Assembly (NCBI GenBank): GCA_025127975.1
Contig: JAHLYQ010000047.1
Location: forward strand, 18,840-82,839
DNA length: 64,000 nucleotides
From: Synechococcus sp. CS-1331
GTDB taxonomy: Bacteria; Cyanobacteriota; Cyanobacteriia; PCC-6307; Cyanobiaceae
Direction: 5' to 3'
Positions within the stretch are counted from its first letter, which is position 1; every line of letters starts with the position of its first letter. The notes below the pieces were generated by a model that saw only the letters and a list, made by a program, of their open reading frames with translations, searched no databases and had not been told where the DNA came from. The position numbers were made by a program, and so were the translations under genes. Shown in pieces: positions 56,309 to 64,000 of the stretch.

Positions 56309-56551
56309 ATGGCAATTCGCGAGCTGTTGGAAGATGCCCTGCTGGAGCCGGAAATCGGCCAAACGCCCTGTTTCCGCTGGCATGCCACGCCGGTGGGAAT
56401 AGCTGCCCTCTGGCAAGCGGGCGCTGCTCCCACCGCCCCTCCCTTTGATGACGCCCTCAAGGAAGGGCTGCAGGTGGGGCTGGACCTGAGCCGGGAAGAG
56501 CGGGAATTTCACCAGCTCAAAGCGGGGCTGGTGTTGCTTTTTCACAGCTAA
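56309..56551 (+). CDS. Hypothetical protein
   Basis: 80 residues without recognised family. LLEDALLEPEIGQTPCFRW and FDDALKEGLQVGLDLSREER look like ordinary soluble protein. The start (ATG 56309) lies about 50 bases past cobD and might share its transcript. It ends 4 bases from the convergent YCII-like gene. Confidence 0.55.
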   Translation: MAIRELLEDALLEPEIGQTPCFRWHATPVGIAALWQAGAAPTAPPFDDALKEGLQVGLDLSREEREFHQLKAGLVLLFHS

Positions 56552-56554
56552 TTT

Positions 56555-56860
56555 TCACAGCTGATCAGCTGGCTTGGGGAAGACCACGGCCCATTCATGC
56601 AGGCACCAGCTGACGCAACCTTCCTGAATCAGGGGATCGGTTTGCACTAGGGCTTCTGCTGCAGCCCAGTTGGGGGCTAAAAAGAGCAGCATGCCGCCGG
56701 CCCCGTCACCGCTGCGACCCACCCGGTCAGCCCAGTAGCCGCTGCGGGGCTGATGACCCAACCGCTCCAGCTCCCCCAACCAGGCCAGATGGGCAGGGAT
56801 CACCGCATCAAATTGCGCCTTACCCACCAGACCGGTCTCGAGCTTGACAAACCAGGGCAT
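56555..56860 (-). CDS. YCII-related (YciI-like) protein
   Basis: 101 residues from MPWFVKLETGLVGK; an ATG eight codons earlier is possible. The ferredoxin-like YCII fold has HLAWLGELERLGH, SGDGAGGMLLFLAPNWAAAEA and DPLIQEGCVSWCLHEW. The usual active His of the start (here H about 24) is present. Function of the family is poorly known. Confidence 0.8.
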   Translation of the reverse strand: MPWFVKLETGLVGKAQFDAVIPAHLAWLGELERLGHQPRSGYWADRVGRSGDGAGGMLLFLAPNWAAAEALVQTDPLIQEGCVSWCLHEWAVVFPKPADQL

Positions 56861-56884
56861 GACCAATGATGGGGGCCTAACCAA

Positions 56885-57163
56885 AGTAGGGTCCGCTGGC
56901 CTCTGGGAGCACAGCGCAGGTCGAGGATCTACAAAACTGTGGGGCCCAGGCCCATTGGTCGCCGAACTGCCAGCGAAACGGCAAGAGCGACTATTGCGCC
57001 ATTACGCCGCTGGCGGGTGCAACAACTGAAAAAAGGGGCACTAGCAACCAAGGTGGGTACAAGCATGAAGACGTGGGCGAGGGCATTAACCTAACTTTTT
57101 TCTATCTAGATTGAACAACCCCAGCCCAAACCCATTGGCTAAACAATTCCAAGATCCATAATC
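56885..57163. other. Intergenic region without a clear gene
   Basis: About 280 bases. One 61-codon ORF crosses it but has no family features. The right part is AT-rich with poly-T runs; no terminator with a good stem is evident. Confidence 0.4.
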
Positions 57164-58060
57164 TCAACCATCGCCTACTGCGCGCACCTCCGGGAATCGA
57201 TCCGCCAAAATAGCCGCCGTGCCCTTTAGGTGGGCGAGCAACTCCAGCAGGCGCAAATGCTTGACATAGGCCCGAGGCACAACCAGGGTGTCACCCGTTT
57301 CCAAGGGAATATCGATAGGCAAAACGACGTGGGGCGAAGAGAAAAGGTGCATGGTGAAGGAATTGGCATAACCAACCCTTAAATCCTGCGTCATCATGCC
57401 CTCCCACTTATCGCTGCTGTAACGCCGGACTGGCAGGGGCAGATTCCAAAGACCCAACTCCTGCAGAATCCTCTGAACCTTGGGGAAAGCATTGTCGGGC
57501 AAAGCAACTGATGGGTAGCGCCTGACATCCTCGAGAGTTATGTTATCTCCCAAATGCAGAAGCGGATGGTCCACTGCCACAACCAGGTGGGTTGGCAATC
57601 GATTCAGATGAAAGCAAGCCAACTCGGGGTCATCTTCGTCAGGCACGTCGGGGTGGCATCCAATCCAGGCATCAATCACGCCGTTGCGAAGCAGCCTCAA
57701 CGGTGTGTGAATTTCCATGAAATCAAAATTGCCAGGAGTCCATCCATCAGGGATAGGATCGCAAAACAATGGCCCTGAGCAGTATTGGGCCTCTATTCTT
57801 AAGACCCTCCCATGAAACTAGCGATATCGCTGGTGCACCAATCGCTCAAGATTAAGAATGGTCTGATCACCAAGCGTCTCCCATTCTCCATTTGGCTTGA
57901 AGAAACGAAGATTCAGCAATCTGGCCACATGATTAACACGTCTACTGATCGTCGACTGGGCAACGCCTAGCCGGTCGGCGGCAACGGCACCCGAACGCAA
58001 CCAAATCAATGTGACGAGACAGGCTAGTTCCTCGATCGAGACGACCACATTGCCTATCAC
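57164..58060 (-). pseudogene. LysR-type regulator interrupted by an in-frame TAG
   Basis: The first part (57818-58060) encodes the winged-helix N-terminus: VSIEELACLVTLIWLRSGAVA, then QSTISRRVNHV as recognition helix. It ends LVHQRYR-TAG. Beyond the stop the same frame continues without a break as FHGRVLRIEAQYC and a LysR effector-binding domain (RNGVIDAWIGCHPDVPD, HLVVAVDHPLL, VRRYPSVALPDNAFP) to 57164, about 299 codons in all. One nonsense mutation thus splits an otherwise intact gene, or a suppressed codon or sequencing error is involved. The second part has its own internal Met but lacks DNA binding. Confidence 0.85.
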
Positions 58061-58191
58061 AGCGGAGTCATATTACACAGAACCGCGCAAATAAATCTAT
58101 GCAAATAGCGCATAATGACGGCCGAGACTATGCAGATCCCGCACAGCCTCAAGTTGGTTCTGTATCGAAACTGACAGCTTGGAAGTTCGTG

Positions 58192-58413
58192 TCAGCGCAA
58201 AAAGGTGCCCAGATCGCTCTCACACGACTCAACAAGGGCGACCAGTCCCTGCAACAAGCACCTCAGCCGTGGGGATTGCTCTGGCCGGCCTGCAGCGATC
58301 AGAGCCAGCATGGTGACACCGGAATTTACCTGCTCTAGGGCCAGCAAGCTGTCACGCAACACCTCCAGGGGCAAGGCGCTGGTGGTGAGAGCGGCGGAAG
58401 GCAACAAAGTCAT
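58192..58413 (-). CDS. Small hypothetical protein
   Basis: 73 residues from ATG 58413 with a regular helix-like pattern (LEVLRDSLLALEQVNSG, LLQGLVALVESCESDLGTFL). No family recognised, no strong ribosome binding site. Orientation matches the next ORF. Confidence 0.4.
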   Translation of the reverse strand: MTLLPSAALTTSALPLEVLRDSLLALEQVNSGVTMLALIAAGRPEQSPRLRCLLQGLVALVESCESDLGTFLR

Positions 58414-58481
58414 GTTGGAAGGGGGAGCTCCTAGCAGTGTTCCCACCCCTGGTCAGCCGCCAGCTAACCAGAAAGACCCGC

Positions 58482-58694
58482 TCAGACGTCTTGGCCGAAC
58501 CCAGGTAGGGCGGGGGAGGCAACCCTCAGCCCTTCAAAGAGGTCACATAGCACCCTGTTCATCACCGGAGGCATCGAGAGGCGGCCGTCGGACTTCACGG
58601 CCAAAACCATCAATGCACAAGCCTCTGCAACTGAGCCAGCTTCAGCATCATTGAGCACGAGGAGGTGGTCACCGCCGGAATGAACAACCCTCAT
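58482..58694 (-). CDS. Small hypothetical protein
   Basis: 70 residues (VVHSGGDHLLVLNDAEAGS, LCDLFEGLRVASPALPG). No family recognised. Same strand as the ORF at 58192-58413. Some composition resembles protein-coding DNA, but evidence is thin. Confidence 0.35.
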   Translation of the reverse strand: MRVVHSGGDHLLVLNDAEAGSVAEACALMVLAVKSDGRLSMPPVMNRVLCDLFEGLRVASPALPGFGQDV

Positions 58695-59017
58695 GGCAAT
58701 ACGGGGATGAAAAGCAAAGCTGTTCCTAAGCCGCCCTGGCAGCCAAAATCAAGCCCAAAAACAAGAGAAAACATAAAGAATTCAGGGGCTTCGCAAACTT
58801 ATTTTCGGTGAGGCCCAGGCGGCATCGAAGAAGGTTTTCCGTGATACAGAGGGTGCGGCAATGGGCAGGGCGCTCAAGGGTCCTTTGCCGCTCCGCCGTG
58901 GGGTTCAAAGCGACCGAGCCCTGCAATGCAGCAATTTTGGGCGTTGGTGTTGAAAGTCATCGCTCATGATGGCTTGGGAACCGGCCCGCCATTACCAACC
59001 GCTTGCACGGCTCGAAG

Positions 59018-59623
59018 ATGATTTCACAGTTTGCCCAAGACACCGGCTGGATCGAGGTGATCTGCGGTTCGATGTACTCGGGCAAAACAGAAGAGCTGAT
59101 CCGCCGGCTGAAGCGGGCGCTGTACGGCCAGCAGAGGGTGCAGGTTTTCAAGCCGGAAATCGACAACCGCTACGACGAACTGGCGGTGGTCAGTCACTCA
59201 CAGCTAAAGATCTCTGCCACATCTGTGCAGAACGCCTTGCAAATTCTCCAAGCGGTGGCGGCCGACACCAAGGTGGTGGGCATTGACGAGGTGCAATTCT
59301 TCGGCATGGAGCTGGTGTCGGTGGTGCAGGTGCTAGCCAGCCGCGGGTTACGCGTGATCTGCGCCGGACTGGACCAGGACTACCAGGGCAAGCCATTCGA
59401 GCCGATGCCCCAGCTGCTGGCTATCGCTGAGCTCATCACCAAGGAGCTGGCGATCTGCGTGGTGTGTGGCAACCCCGCAAACCGCAGCCAGCGATTGGCT
59501 TACTCGGAGGAGAGGGTGGTGGTGGGAGCAGCCGGCGCCTACGAGGCCAGGTGCCGTAAGTGCCATGTGGCAACAGCTGTCGCCGCGACACCTGGGCAGG
59601 AAATCGACCTTTTCAACAACTGA
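59018..59623 (+). CDS. tdk: Thymidine kinase, type II
   Basis: 201 residues from ATG 59018. IEVICGSMYSGKTEELIRRLK has the P-loop, VVGIDEVQFFGMELVSVVQVL Walker B with the catalytic Glu, and YQGKPFEPMPQLLAIAE the lasso. The zinc site has CVVCGNPANRSQRL and YEARCRKCH. Salvages thymidine to dTMP. Single-gene unit, with AT-rich flanks. Confidence 0.95.
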   Translation: MISQFAQDTGWIEVICGSMYSGKTEELIRRLKRALYGQQRVQVFKPEIDNRYDELAVVSHSQLKISATSVQNALQILQAVAADTKVVGIDEVQFFGMELVSVVQVLASRGLRVICAGLDQDYQGKPFEPMPQLLAIAELITKELAICVVCGNPANRSQRLAYSEERVVVGAAGAYEARCRKCHVATAVAATPGQEIDLFNN

Positions 59624-59781
59624 CACCCGGGGGCAAAATCAGTTAAAAAGTTCATCAGAATCTTTTTCACAATCTCTTAACCCCCGAAAACCCCCAATAA
59701 AAGGGCACAGGGTCGGCTGGGCAGTTAGGATTTCAGGACAAATACACCAGCCTCCTGCGAAGGGAGTTAAGGCCCTTCGTC

Positions 59782-59937
59782 ATGGATTCATCGCTTCTCT
59801 TTTCCCTAAACTGGAACTCCATTGGCGAGTTAAGCGGCGAAGATCTCGAATACGTGCTGATCGCCATGACTAGCGCCATGGAATCAGGCAATGATGAATT
59901 AACATTGCTCCTCAATAAGAAAGCCTCCTGCCCATAG
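59782..59937 (+). CDS. Tiny acidic hypothetical protein
   Basis: 51 residues from ATG 59782 (SIGELSGEDLEYVLIAMTS, then GNDELTLLLNKK), an acidic helical pattern that is more protein-like than the longer ORF on the opposite strand. No family recognised. Confidence 0.4.
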   Translation: MDSSLLFSLNWNSIGELSGEDLEYVLIAMTSAMESGNDELTLLLNKKASCP

Positions 59938-60284
59938 TCACACCAATTGAGTTTGGCGAAGCTTCCAGCCGGGGTGAAGCCCCCATACAGGTAACGGGCT
60001 AACAAGGGATTCACATTTTAGCTCAATATTCGTCATTAATACCAGTTGACTATTGCTAGCGAAAGCACCTGAACATTCAGGATTTTCTGTGGGAGGCAAT
60101 GCCACTAGCAGAAGTGAACCAGAACCTAGACCGCAAAGGATTTAGGGATTTACGATTGGAAGAATCAAGATCAAAAGAAGCCAATCATGGCAATCAGATC
60201 CGGAAAATAAACTTGAGCACATATCGGGAAATATTTTTATCAAACCTGGGCTAGCATGGTGGTTTCGTTCTACTATTACAATCC

Positions 60285-60563
60285 ATGCCATGCGGACGAC
60301 CAAAAACGGTGGCAAAGCCTGCAGCCACTGGTTTTTGTACGTGTGTGGGGATATCGGTAGGAATCGAAGGTTCAGTGCCAATAAACGAGCCCAGTGATTC
60401 GGCCTTCTCAAACGAGTCTTTTCAGACCGATCCTACAATCGCTCCCAATCTGGCAATTGGCTACAGTTTTCCAGGGGCATGGCGGGAGGAGCTTGAATAT
60501 GTTGGCTACTTCGCTGATTCAACAAACAAATTCACCCTCACGGCAACAGCCCAATCAATTTAA
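60285..60563 (+). pseudogene. Possible remnant of an outer-membrane beta-barrel protein
   Basis: 92 codons in frame. GISVGIEGSVPINEPSDSAF and IAPNLAIGYSFPGAWREELE alternate as in a small outer-membrane barrel, with ELEYVGYF before the end. There is no signal peptide, and barrels need more strands, so it is likely a fragment. Weak call. Confidence 0.35.
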
Positions 60564-60578
60564 ATGCCTGTTTGAGAA

Positions 60579-60758
60579 ATGGACAAGTTAAATTGGGGGT
60601 ATATCCAACTTGGGCTGGTCGCCTTGGTGTTTGGCGGCCTTCAGGTGTGGTGGATCAGCAGCGTGTTTAGAAGACGTGACCTGGCGCGGCCCCAAAGTGC
60701 TGGAGAGTTCCGCAAAACCTTGGAAAAGATCTGGGGCAAGGAACAGGGGCGGCGTTAG
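60579..60758 (+). CDS. Small membrane protein
   Basis: 59 residues from ATG 60579. One membrane helix (IQLGLVALVFGGLQVWWIS, about 8-26) then a basic tail (VFRRRDLARPQSAGEFRKTL, ending KIWGKEQGRR). Looks like a genuine tiny cyanobacterial membrane protein; no function can be assigned. The ORF ends 38 bases from the convergent small membrane gene. Confidence 0.6.
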   Translation: MDKLNWGYIQLGLVALVFGGLQVWWISSVFRRRDLARPQSAGEFRKTLEKIWGKEQGRR

Positions 60759-60795
60759 AGCCGCATAGCAGACGTCGATACTGCCCAGGGGGTAA

Positions 60796-60969
60796 CTAGC
60801 TGCGAACTGCCTTCCAGATCCACCAAGCAACCACTGCCAACAGAACCCAAGGCACCAGTGATCGAAAGACCAGCCATACCAACAGAACCACCAGGGCAGA
60901 GATCCCAGTGCGCCTGGTGAGCGCCTTGGCCTCATCGGTCATGAAGCGCCAGCGAGGGATCAGGGCCAT
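60796..60969 (-). CDS. Small membrane protein
   Basis: 57 residues from MALIPRWRF. A basic N-terminus (MTDEAKALTRRTG) precedes one strong membrane helix (ALVVLLVWLVFRSLVPWVLL, continuing AVVAWWIWKA). No family recognised. A possible longer frame starts at TTG 60978. Confidence 0.6.
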   Translation of the reverse strand: MALIPRWRFMTDEAKALTRRTGISALVVLLVWLVFRSLVPWVLLAVVAWWIWKAVRS

Positions 60970-60974
60970 CGTCG

Positions 60975-61064
60975 TCAAAAAGCGAACTTAAGCACCGCCT
61001 GAACCAAAACAAACCCCACCAAGGCAGCAAAGGCAAGCAAGGAGGGGGAACCAGACAAACCCAT
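60975..61064 (-). CDS. Very small membrane peptide (low support)
   Basis: 29 residues from ATG 61064: MGLSGSPSLLAFAALVGFVL then VQAVLKFAF, one hydrophobic helix. The frame is open much further upstream (61256). Overlaps the promoter side of the gene at 60796-60969. Could be chance. Confidence 0.3.
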   Translation of the reverse strand: MGLSGSPSLLAFAALVGFVLVQAVLKFAF

Positions 61065-61288
61065 AAGGCAGCCCGAGGAGGTCCCATTTCTAAAGCAAAT
61101 CCGAAAGGATGCCGTAGCGATACATACATCAGTGCGAAAATGCACATTCAGGATTTTTTGCTGACCCTCCAGGCCGCCAAGCGCCGGTGGTTGGACGTCT
61201 GGAGCTGACGGCACAAAAAAGGCCATTTCACCGCGATGCTCACCATCGCGCAACAAATCCGCTACAATATGAAAAATTGTAACGCGCC

Positions 61289-61588
61289 GTGATCACCGGT
61301 TTCCTGGGAGTCCTGTTTGCAATGCTTTCCTTTGTTCAGGTGCCGCAATGGAGCAACGATTGGACCAAGTGTTCCGTAGCCGTGCCTGACACCGCCTGTC
61401 ACTGGTATGTGGTGAATCCCGACAACACTTTTGGCAAGGGATTTAGCTGGATTACCGCCCCTGAATATGATGTCACTGCTCTGCGAGATATTGGCATTCA
61501 GCACGAGGTAACAGTGGCCCAAGGATACCAAACGACAGTGGAATTGATGAACTCCAAATCAGAACTAAAATACGGTGATGACTATTAA
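61289..61588 (+). CDS. Hypothetical protein with N-terminal hydrophobic anchor
   Basis: 99 residues from GTG. GFLGVLFAMLSFVQVPQW may be a signal or anchor, followed by a soluble part (VPDTACHWYVVNPDNTFG, HEVTVAQGYQTTVELM). A single Cys pair (C28, C37) could form a disulfide. No family recognised; in a cluster of small genes. Confidence 0.5.
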   Translation: MITGFLGVLFAMLSFVQVPQWSNDWTKCSVAVPDTACHWYVVNPDNTFGKGFSWITAPEYDVTALRDIGIQHEVTVAQGYQTTVELMNSKSELKYGDDY

Positions 61589-61715
61589 GTCCTAAAATCA
61601 ATTCCTCGTTAAATTTTCCCTGCCGCAGCTGGAAAGTTTAGACTTGTCAGGGTTTGACACGTCGTTAGGTTGTATCTTCTCATAAATAGCCCAACGTTTA
61701 CGCCCCTTCTGCTAA

Positions 61716-61895
61716 CTAATTACATCTGAAAACAGGCTAACCTCCCTTCGTCTCGACCCCAAAGATTTCCCTAAGCGCATAGAGCTAGAATTAAGCGATA
61801 ATGTTGCAAATAGGATTAATTATCTAGCGGAGAAATCCGGGCGCTCATTTTCAGAAGTGGCTATGGATATTCTCTCTAAAGCACTGGAACCTTGA
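61716..61895 (+). pseudogene. Ribbon-helix-helix (CopG-like) ORF without a standard start
   Basis: The frame from 61737 reads LTSLRLDPKDFPKRIELELS then RINYLAEKSGRSFSEVAMDI, a beta strand plus two helices with the RHH GRSFSE turn. From the stop at 61713 to the domain there is no ATG, GTG or TTG (only ATT/CTA). It is either truncated at its 5' end or uses a rare start. It could be the antitoxin remnant of a lost module. Confidence 0.55.
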
Positions 61896-61914
61896 GTACA
61901 TAGCATACCCCAGT

Positions 61915-62229
61915 TCATTTCGTGCTTAGTGTTTTCTTGAGGGAAGTGCGAATTCTTTCGCCATACTTGCGTAGGTCAGAGACTGAGGCAAGTTCTACGA
62001 GTGTTGGATCTGCGCCGTCATGGATCTCAACTTTTTTACTGCCACCGAAAAAGTGAAATCTCACAATAATTTTCAGCCCGTCTTGATCTACTAAAACGTC
62101 AAAATGGGTTTTTGTATCCCTTTCGATGAGTCTAACTGGATCAATATCGCTCGAACATATTTCTCTCACGATGCGCAAGCCTTCGACCTCTTCGGAAGTG
62201 GTATCCACCCTTAAATCCATGATCGCCAA
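61915..62229 (-). CDS. Stand-alone restriction-type endonuclease-like domain
   Basis: 104 residues. EEVEGLRIVREICSSDIDPVR, then ERDTKTHFDVLVDQDGLKIIV and KKVEIHDG, then SVSDLRKYGERIRTSL. The pattern EEG-IV-I, RDT-YFDVLLD-N, a middle strand, then D-I-KYADRL matches a domain annotated in type I restriction enzymes and as an endonuclease-like stand-alone protein. It converges with the RHH ORF, ends 20 bases apart. The activity is inferred. Confidence 0.6.
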   Translation of the reverse strand: MAIMDLRVDTTSEEVEGLRIVREICSSDIDPVRLIERDTKTHFDVLVDQDGLKIIVRFHFFGGSKKVEIHDGADPTLVELASVSDLRKYGERIRTSLKKTLSTK

Positions 62230-62299
62230 AGCCTATACAGATACACTAGCAGTCAATGCGGTGTCAGAGAGTGCAGAAGCCCAGGCAGCAAACTGATGA

Positions 62300-62503
62300 C
62301 TACCTGAAGGCAAACCAGTCCAGTCTTTGGCTTGCTCCATCCTCGGCATTCTGAACCAACTCCACGCCCTTGACGCCTCCATCTTGCTGATACCAAGGAT
62401 CACAGCAGACTGCGGAGAAAACCTGTTGCGCCTCGCCCAGGGTCTTAAATGACGCAACCTTGACGACGCTCCAGGAGTCGTGGGTGTAGATCGCAAAGGG
62501 CAT
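62300..62503 (-). CDS. Small hypothetical protein
   Basis: 67 residues from ATG 62503. MPFAIYTHDSWSVVKVASFK, then LGEAQQVFSAVCCDPWYQQ and GGVKGVELVQNAEDG give a compact alpha/beta pattern that recalls other cyanobacterial small proteins. No named family. Confidence 0.55.
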   Translation of the reverse strand: MPFAIYTHDSWSVVKVASFKTLGEAQQVFSAVCCDPWYQQDGGVKGVELVQNAEDGASQRLDWFAFR

Positions 62504-62519
62504 ACCATTCCCACCAATA

Positions 62520-63510
62520 GGAACCTCTGATTTATCAGTTTTGCGTTCCAGCTGGGATTCCTCTACGGGGTTGGATCATTCCATTGGCAACGCACAGATT
62601 TACAACTAGCAGATTTACAAAGAACAGGCCACCAGCTCAGACGTTATTGATTTTCTTCCCTGAATTGTGAATAAGAAGCAATGCCTTGATGGATCTGAGC
62701 ATCCGTCAGGAGTTTGTAAGCATCATGGAAGCAAATATCCCCAAAATTATCTGCGGCCAATCGACACATCAAGGGCCTCCCTGAGGCAAGGAAGGCCCTG
62801 AAATTCCCAGCTACGGGAACGATTCATAACAGCCTGAACCGTCTCAAGACTTGTCCAAAACGGAGAGGGTGGGATTCGACTTAAAAACAGGATGGAAGTC
62901 TCTGGAACAGATATGGACGATTTTTGGGTAAGTCTCAAAGCAAGATCTCACAAAATATCTCACATAACCAGACGAGATTCAATGAAACCGCAGTGGATAA
63001 TCAGGGACATCAGATCCATACCAGCAGAGGTTAGGTCAAAACGATTTCGCCTCCGTCGATATCGCCTTGCCATCTGACCTCTAACCAAACCACAAGGACC
63101 ACAACGCCCTCTGTAGCGCCCACAAGAACAAGAAGAGGTCCAGCGCCCCATGCAGACAACTGCAGCGCCACTGCGGGTTCTTAGGAACTCTTTCGCTGCA
63201 GAGTGCTCCTAGCAACCACAAACGTTAGGTGCGCTTCGTCATCATTGCTAGATGGCATCAACGACCAATGGAGCAAGACCAAGGCACATTCCTGACATCA
63301 ACGATGAATTGGGATCGAAACGGAGAAATGTGCTCAGAAGATCTAGAACGCCTGCTAGCACGTCTCCTGCCACACGAGGACAATTCCCAGGAACAAGAAC
63401 GACCGTTGAGAGCAGGCGCTGATCACGCTGCCCGTTGACTCAGATCCCGCGTTGCCAAACACTCCTGCTGTGCAGTGTCCAATAGGCACTCCTGCACCTG
63501 AGCGATAAGG
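62520..63510. other. About 1 kb with no convincing gene
   Basis: AT-rich DNA. Short ORFs at 62747-62938, 62892-63077 and 63229-63438 overlap on both strands with no family features. AGGGCCTCC at about 62774 can pair with GGAAGGCCCT to form a hairpin without a T tract. Confidence 0.45.
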
Positions 63511-63514
63511 CGCC

Positions 63515-63605
63515 TCACCCACCCTCAGGACGCCACCCAACCGCCACCTCCTGCCGTGGTACCCACCGCGAGCGCCATCGCTTCAGGTGCTCGCCCAGAA
63601 AGTCC
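63515..63605 (-). repeat. C-terminal segment repeated at the right edge, copy A
   Basis: On the minus strand it reads QVWDFLGEHLKRWRSRW, then RQEVAVGWRPEGG and a stop. The same end (GEHL-KR--S-WV-RQEVAVGW-PEGG) appears in copy B at 63902-64000. The frame is open up to 63829, but the upstream part is not obviously protein-like. Confidence 0.6.
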
Positions 63606-63762
63606 CAGACCTGGCGCTGGTTGAGGGAGGAGCAGGGCGAGAGCGACGGGGACGAAATCTCCGCCCGCTTCCTCAACCTATGGACGGGTCGAACACCGCC
63701 ATAGTGCGTGTATTTCAAGAAGGCACTGGGATCGAGCGCGAGCAGGGGCAAGGTTTGTTCAC

Positions 63763-63797
63763 AAAAAAATCCCTGACGGGTTCGACACCGCCAGGGA
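63763..63797 (-). terminator. Rho-independent terminator on the minus strand
   Basis: Read on the minus strand, TCCCTGGCGG and CCGTCAGGGA form a stem with one mismatch around TGTCGAAC, followed by seven T (plus-strand A run 63763-63769). It lies about 105 bases past the stop of the edge ORF, probably ending its transcript. Confidence 0.75.
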
Positions 63798-63901
63798 CAT
63801 GCTTCCCGTCGCTCATGACGACTTTTCAACCCTATTAGGCATTTACACTCAGGTCATGGGGTGATTGCCGCAGGTGTTCAACAGGACACACTCAAGGCAC
63901 C

Positions 63902-64000
63902 TCACCCACCCTCAGGACACCACCCAACCGCCACCTCCTGCCGAGCGACCCACTGAGAGCACCGCTTGGTCAGGTGCTCTCCCTGGGGAATCAGACCCTG
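63902..64000 (-). CDS. C-terminus of an unknown protein extending past the window, copy B
   Basis: 33 codons visible, ending RQEVAVGWCPEGG and a stop, with QGEHLTKRCSQW before it. Closely similar to copy A at 63515-63605. The rest of the gene is beyond the window, so no function can be given. Confidence 0.4.
   Translation of the reverse strand, partial: QGLIPQGEHLTKRCSQWVARQEVAVGWCPEGG

Noticed and set aside
59733-60014. 93-codon minus-strand ORF
   Set aside because: A short plus-strand ORF in the same place looks more protein-like, and this one has no ribosome binding site or family pattern.
60099-60254. 51-codon plus-strand ORF beginning MPLAEVNQ
   Set aside because: GGGAGG lies only two bases before the ATG, and no family or conserved pattern is visible, so I did not list it as a gene.
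60070-61205. Two HIQDFL-like starts (about 60072 and 61140) as phycobilin lyase relics
   Set aside because: Only about 14 bases are shared and the following residues do not resemble a lyase.
62760-62805. Hairpin AGGGCCTCC / GGAAGGCCCT as terminator
   Set aside because: There is no T run on either side and no gene ends nearby.

Overview
The window looks like chromosomal DNA of a high-GC picocyanobacterium of the Cyanobium/Synechococcus group. Evidence from gene content: a Ycf46-type AAA ATPase, a DUF2808 exported protein, a DUF4359 protein, a ClpR-ClpP pair, a ChlP-like geranylgeranyl reductase, an L-cysteine/cystine C-S lyase homologue and YidC with an inserted Ig-like domain. Compact gene spacing, ATGA/GTGA overlaps and frequent GTG/TTG starts also fit. 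No rRNA operon or CRISPR array is visible. Assignment below group level is inference.

Layout. 1-5.8 kb: cell-surface/glycosyltransferase region with an incomplete GT39 gene, two AT-rich glycosyltransferases, a TPR-glycosyltransferase fusion broken by an in-frame TAA, a decayed copy of that gene's TPR part, and a methyltransferase. 5.9-11.8 kb: accessory island with an IS66 remnant, a complete IS1182-type element, a tandemly duplicated membrane/coiled-coil gene, a MazEF-type pair, a Phd/VapC-type pair and fragments of a second such pair. 11.8-56.9 kb: dense housekeeping core. It includes sppA-aroH, rpmH-rnpA-PH-yidC-DUF177-ycf46, mscS, a C-S lyase homologue, a frameshifted aquaporin, murE, yidD, rpsD, a ChlP-like reductase with trpC and lpd, a SpoU methyltransferase, murA, argD-folC, an FAD oxidase with a CodA-like amidohydrolase, a DgcN/DgcA-like pair facing a glutaminase-STAS-cNMP fusion, miaB-ddl-ftsQ-ftsZ, the SRP RNA, panB, hemW, a PIN/TRAM protein, clpR-clpP, ilvC and cobD. 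tRNA-Leu(CAG), tRNA-Leu(CAA) and tRNA-His(GUG) lie among them. 56.9-64 kb: sparser, more AT-rich DNA with a LysR-type gene broken by TAG, tdk, several tiny membrane proteins, a ribbon-helix-helix ORF without a normal start, a stand-alone restriction-type domain, and a duplicated C-terminal segment at the right edge.

How genes fit together. Envelope growth and division genes are well represented (murE, murA, ddl, ftsQ, ftsZ, sppA, yidC, yidD). The DgcN/DgcA-like pair could turn D-glutamate, possibly from peptidoglycan, into L-glutamate, next to a glutaminase with regulatory domains. The most unusual items are the duplicated membrane/coiled-coil unit with a palindromic upstream site, lying inside antitoxin debris; the D-Glu/glutaminase neighbourhood; the broken genes; and a recurring pattern of in-phase 15- or 18-bp tandem repeats at gene ends.
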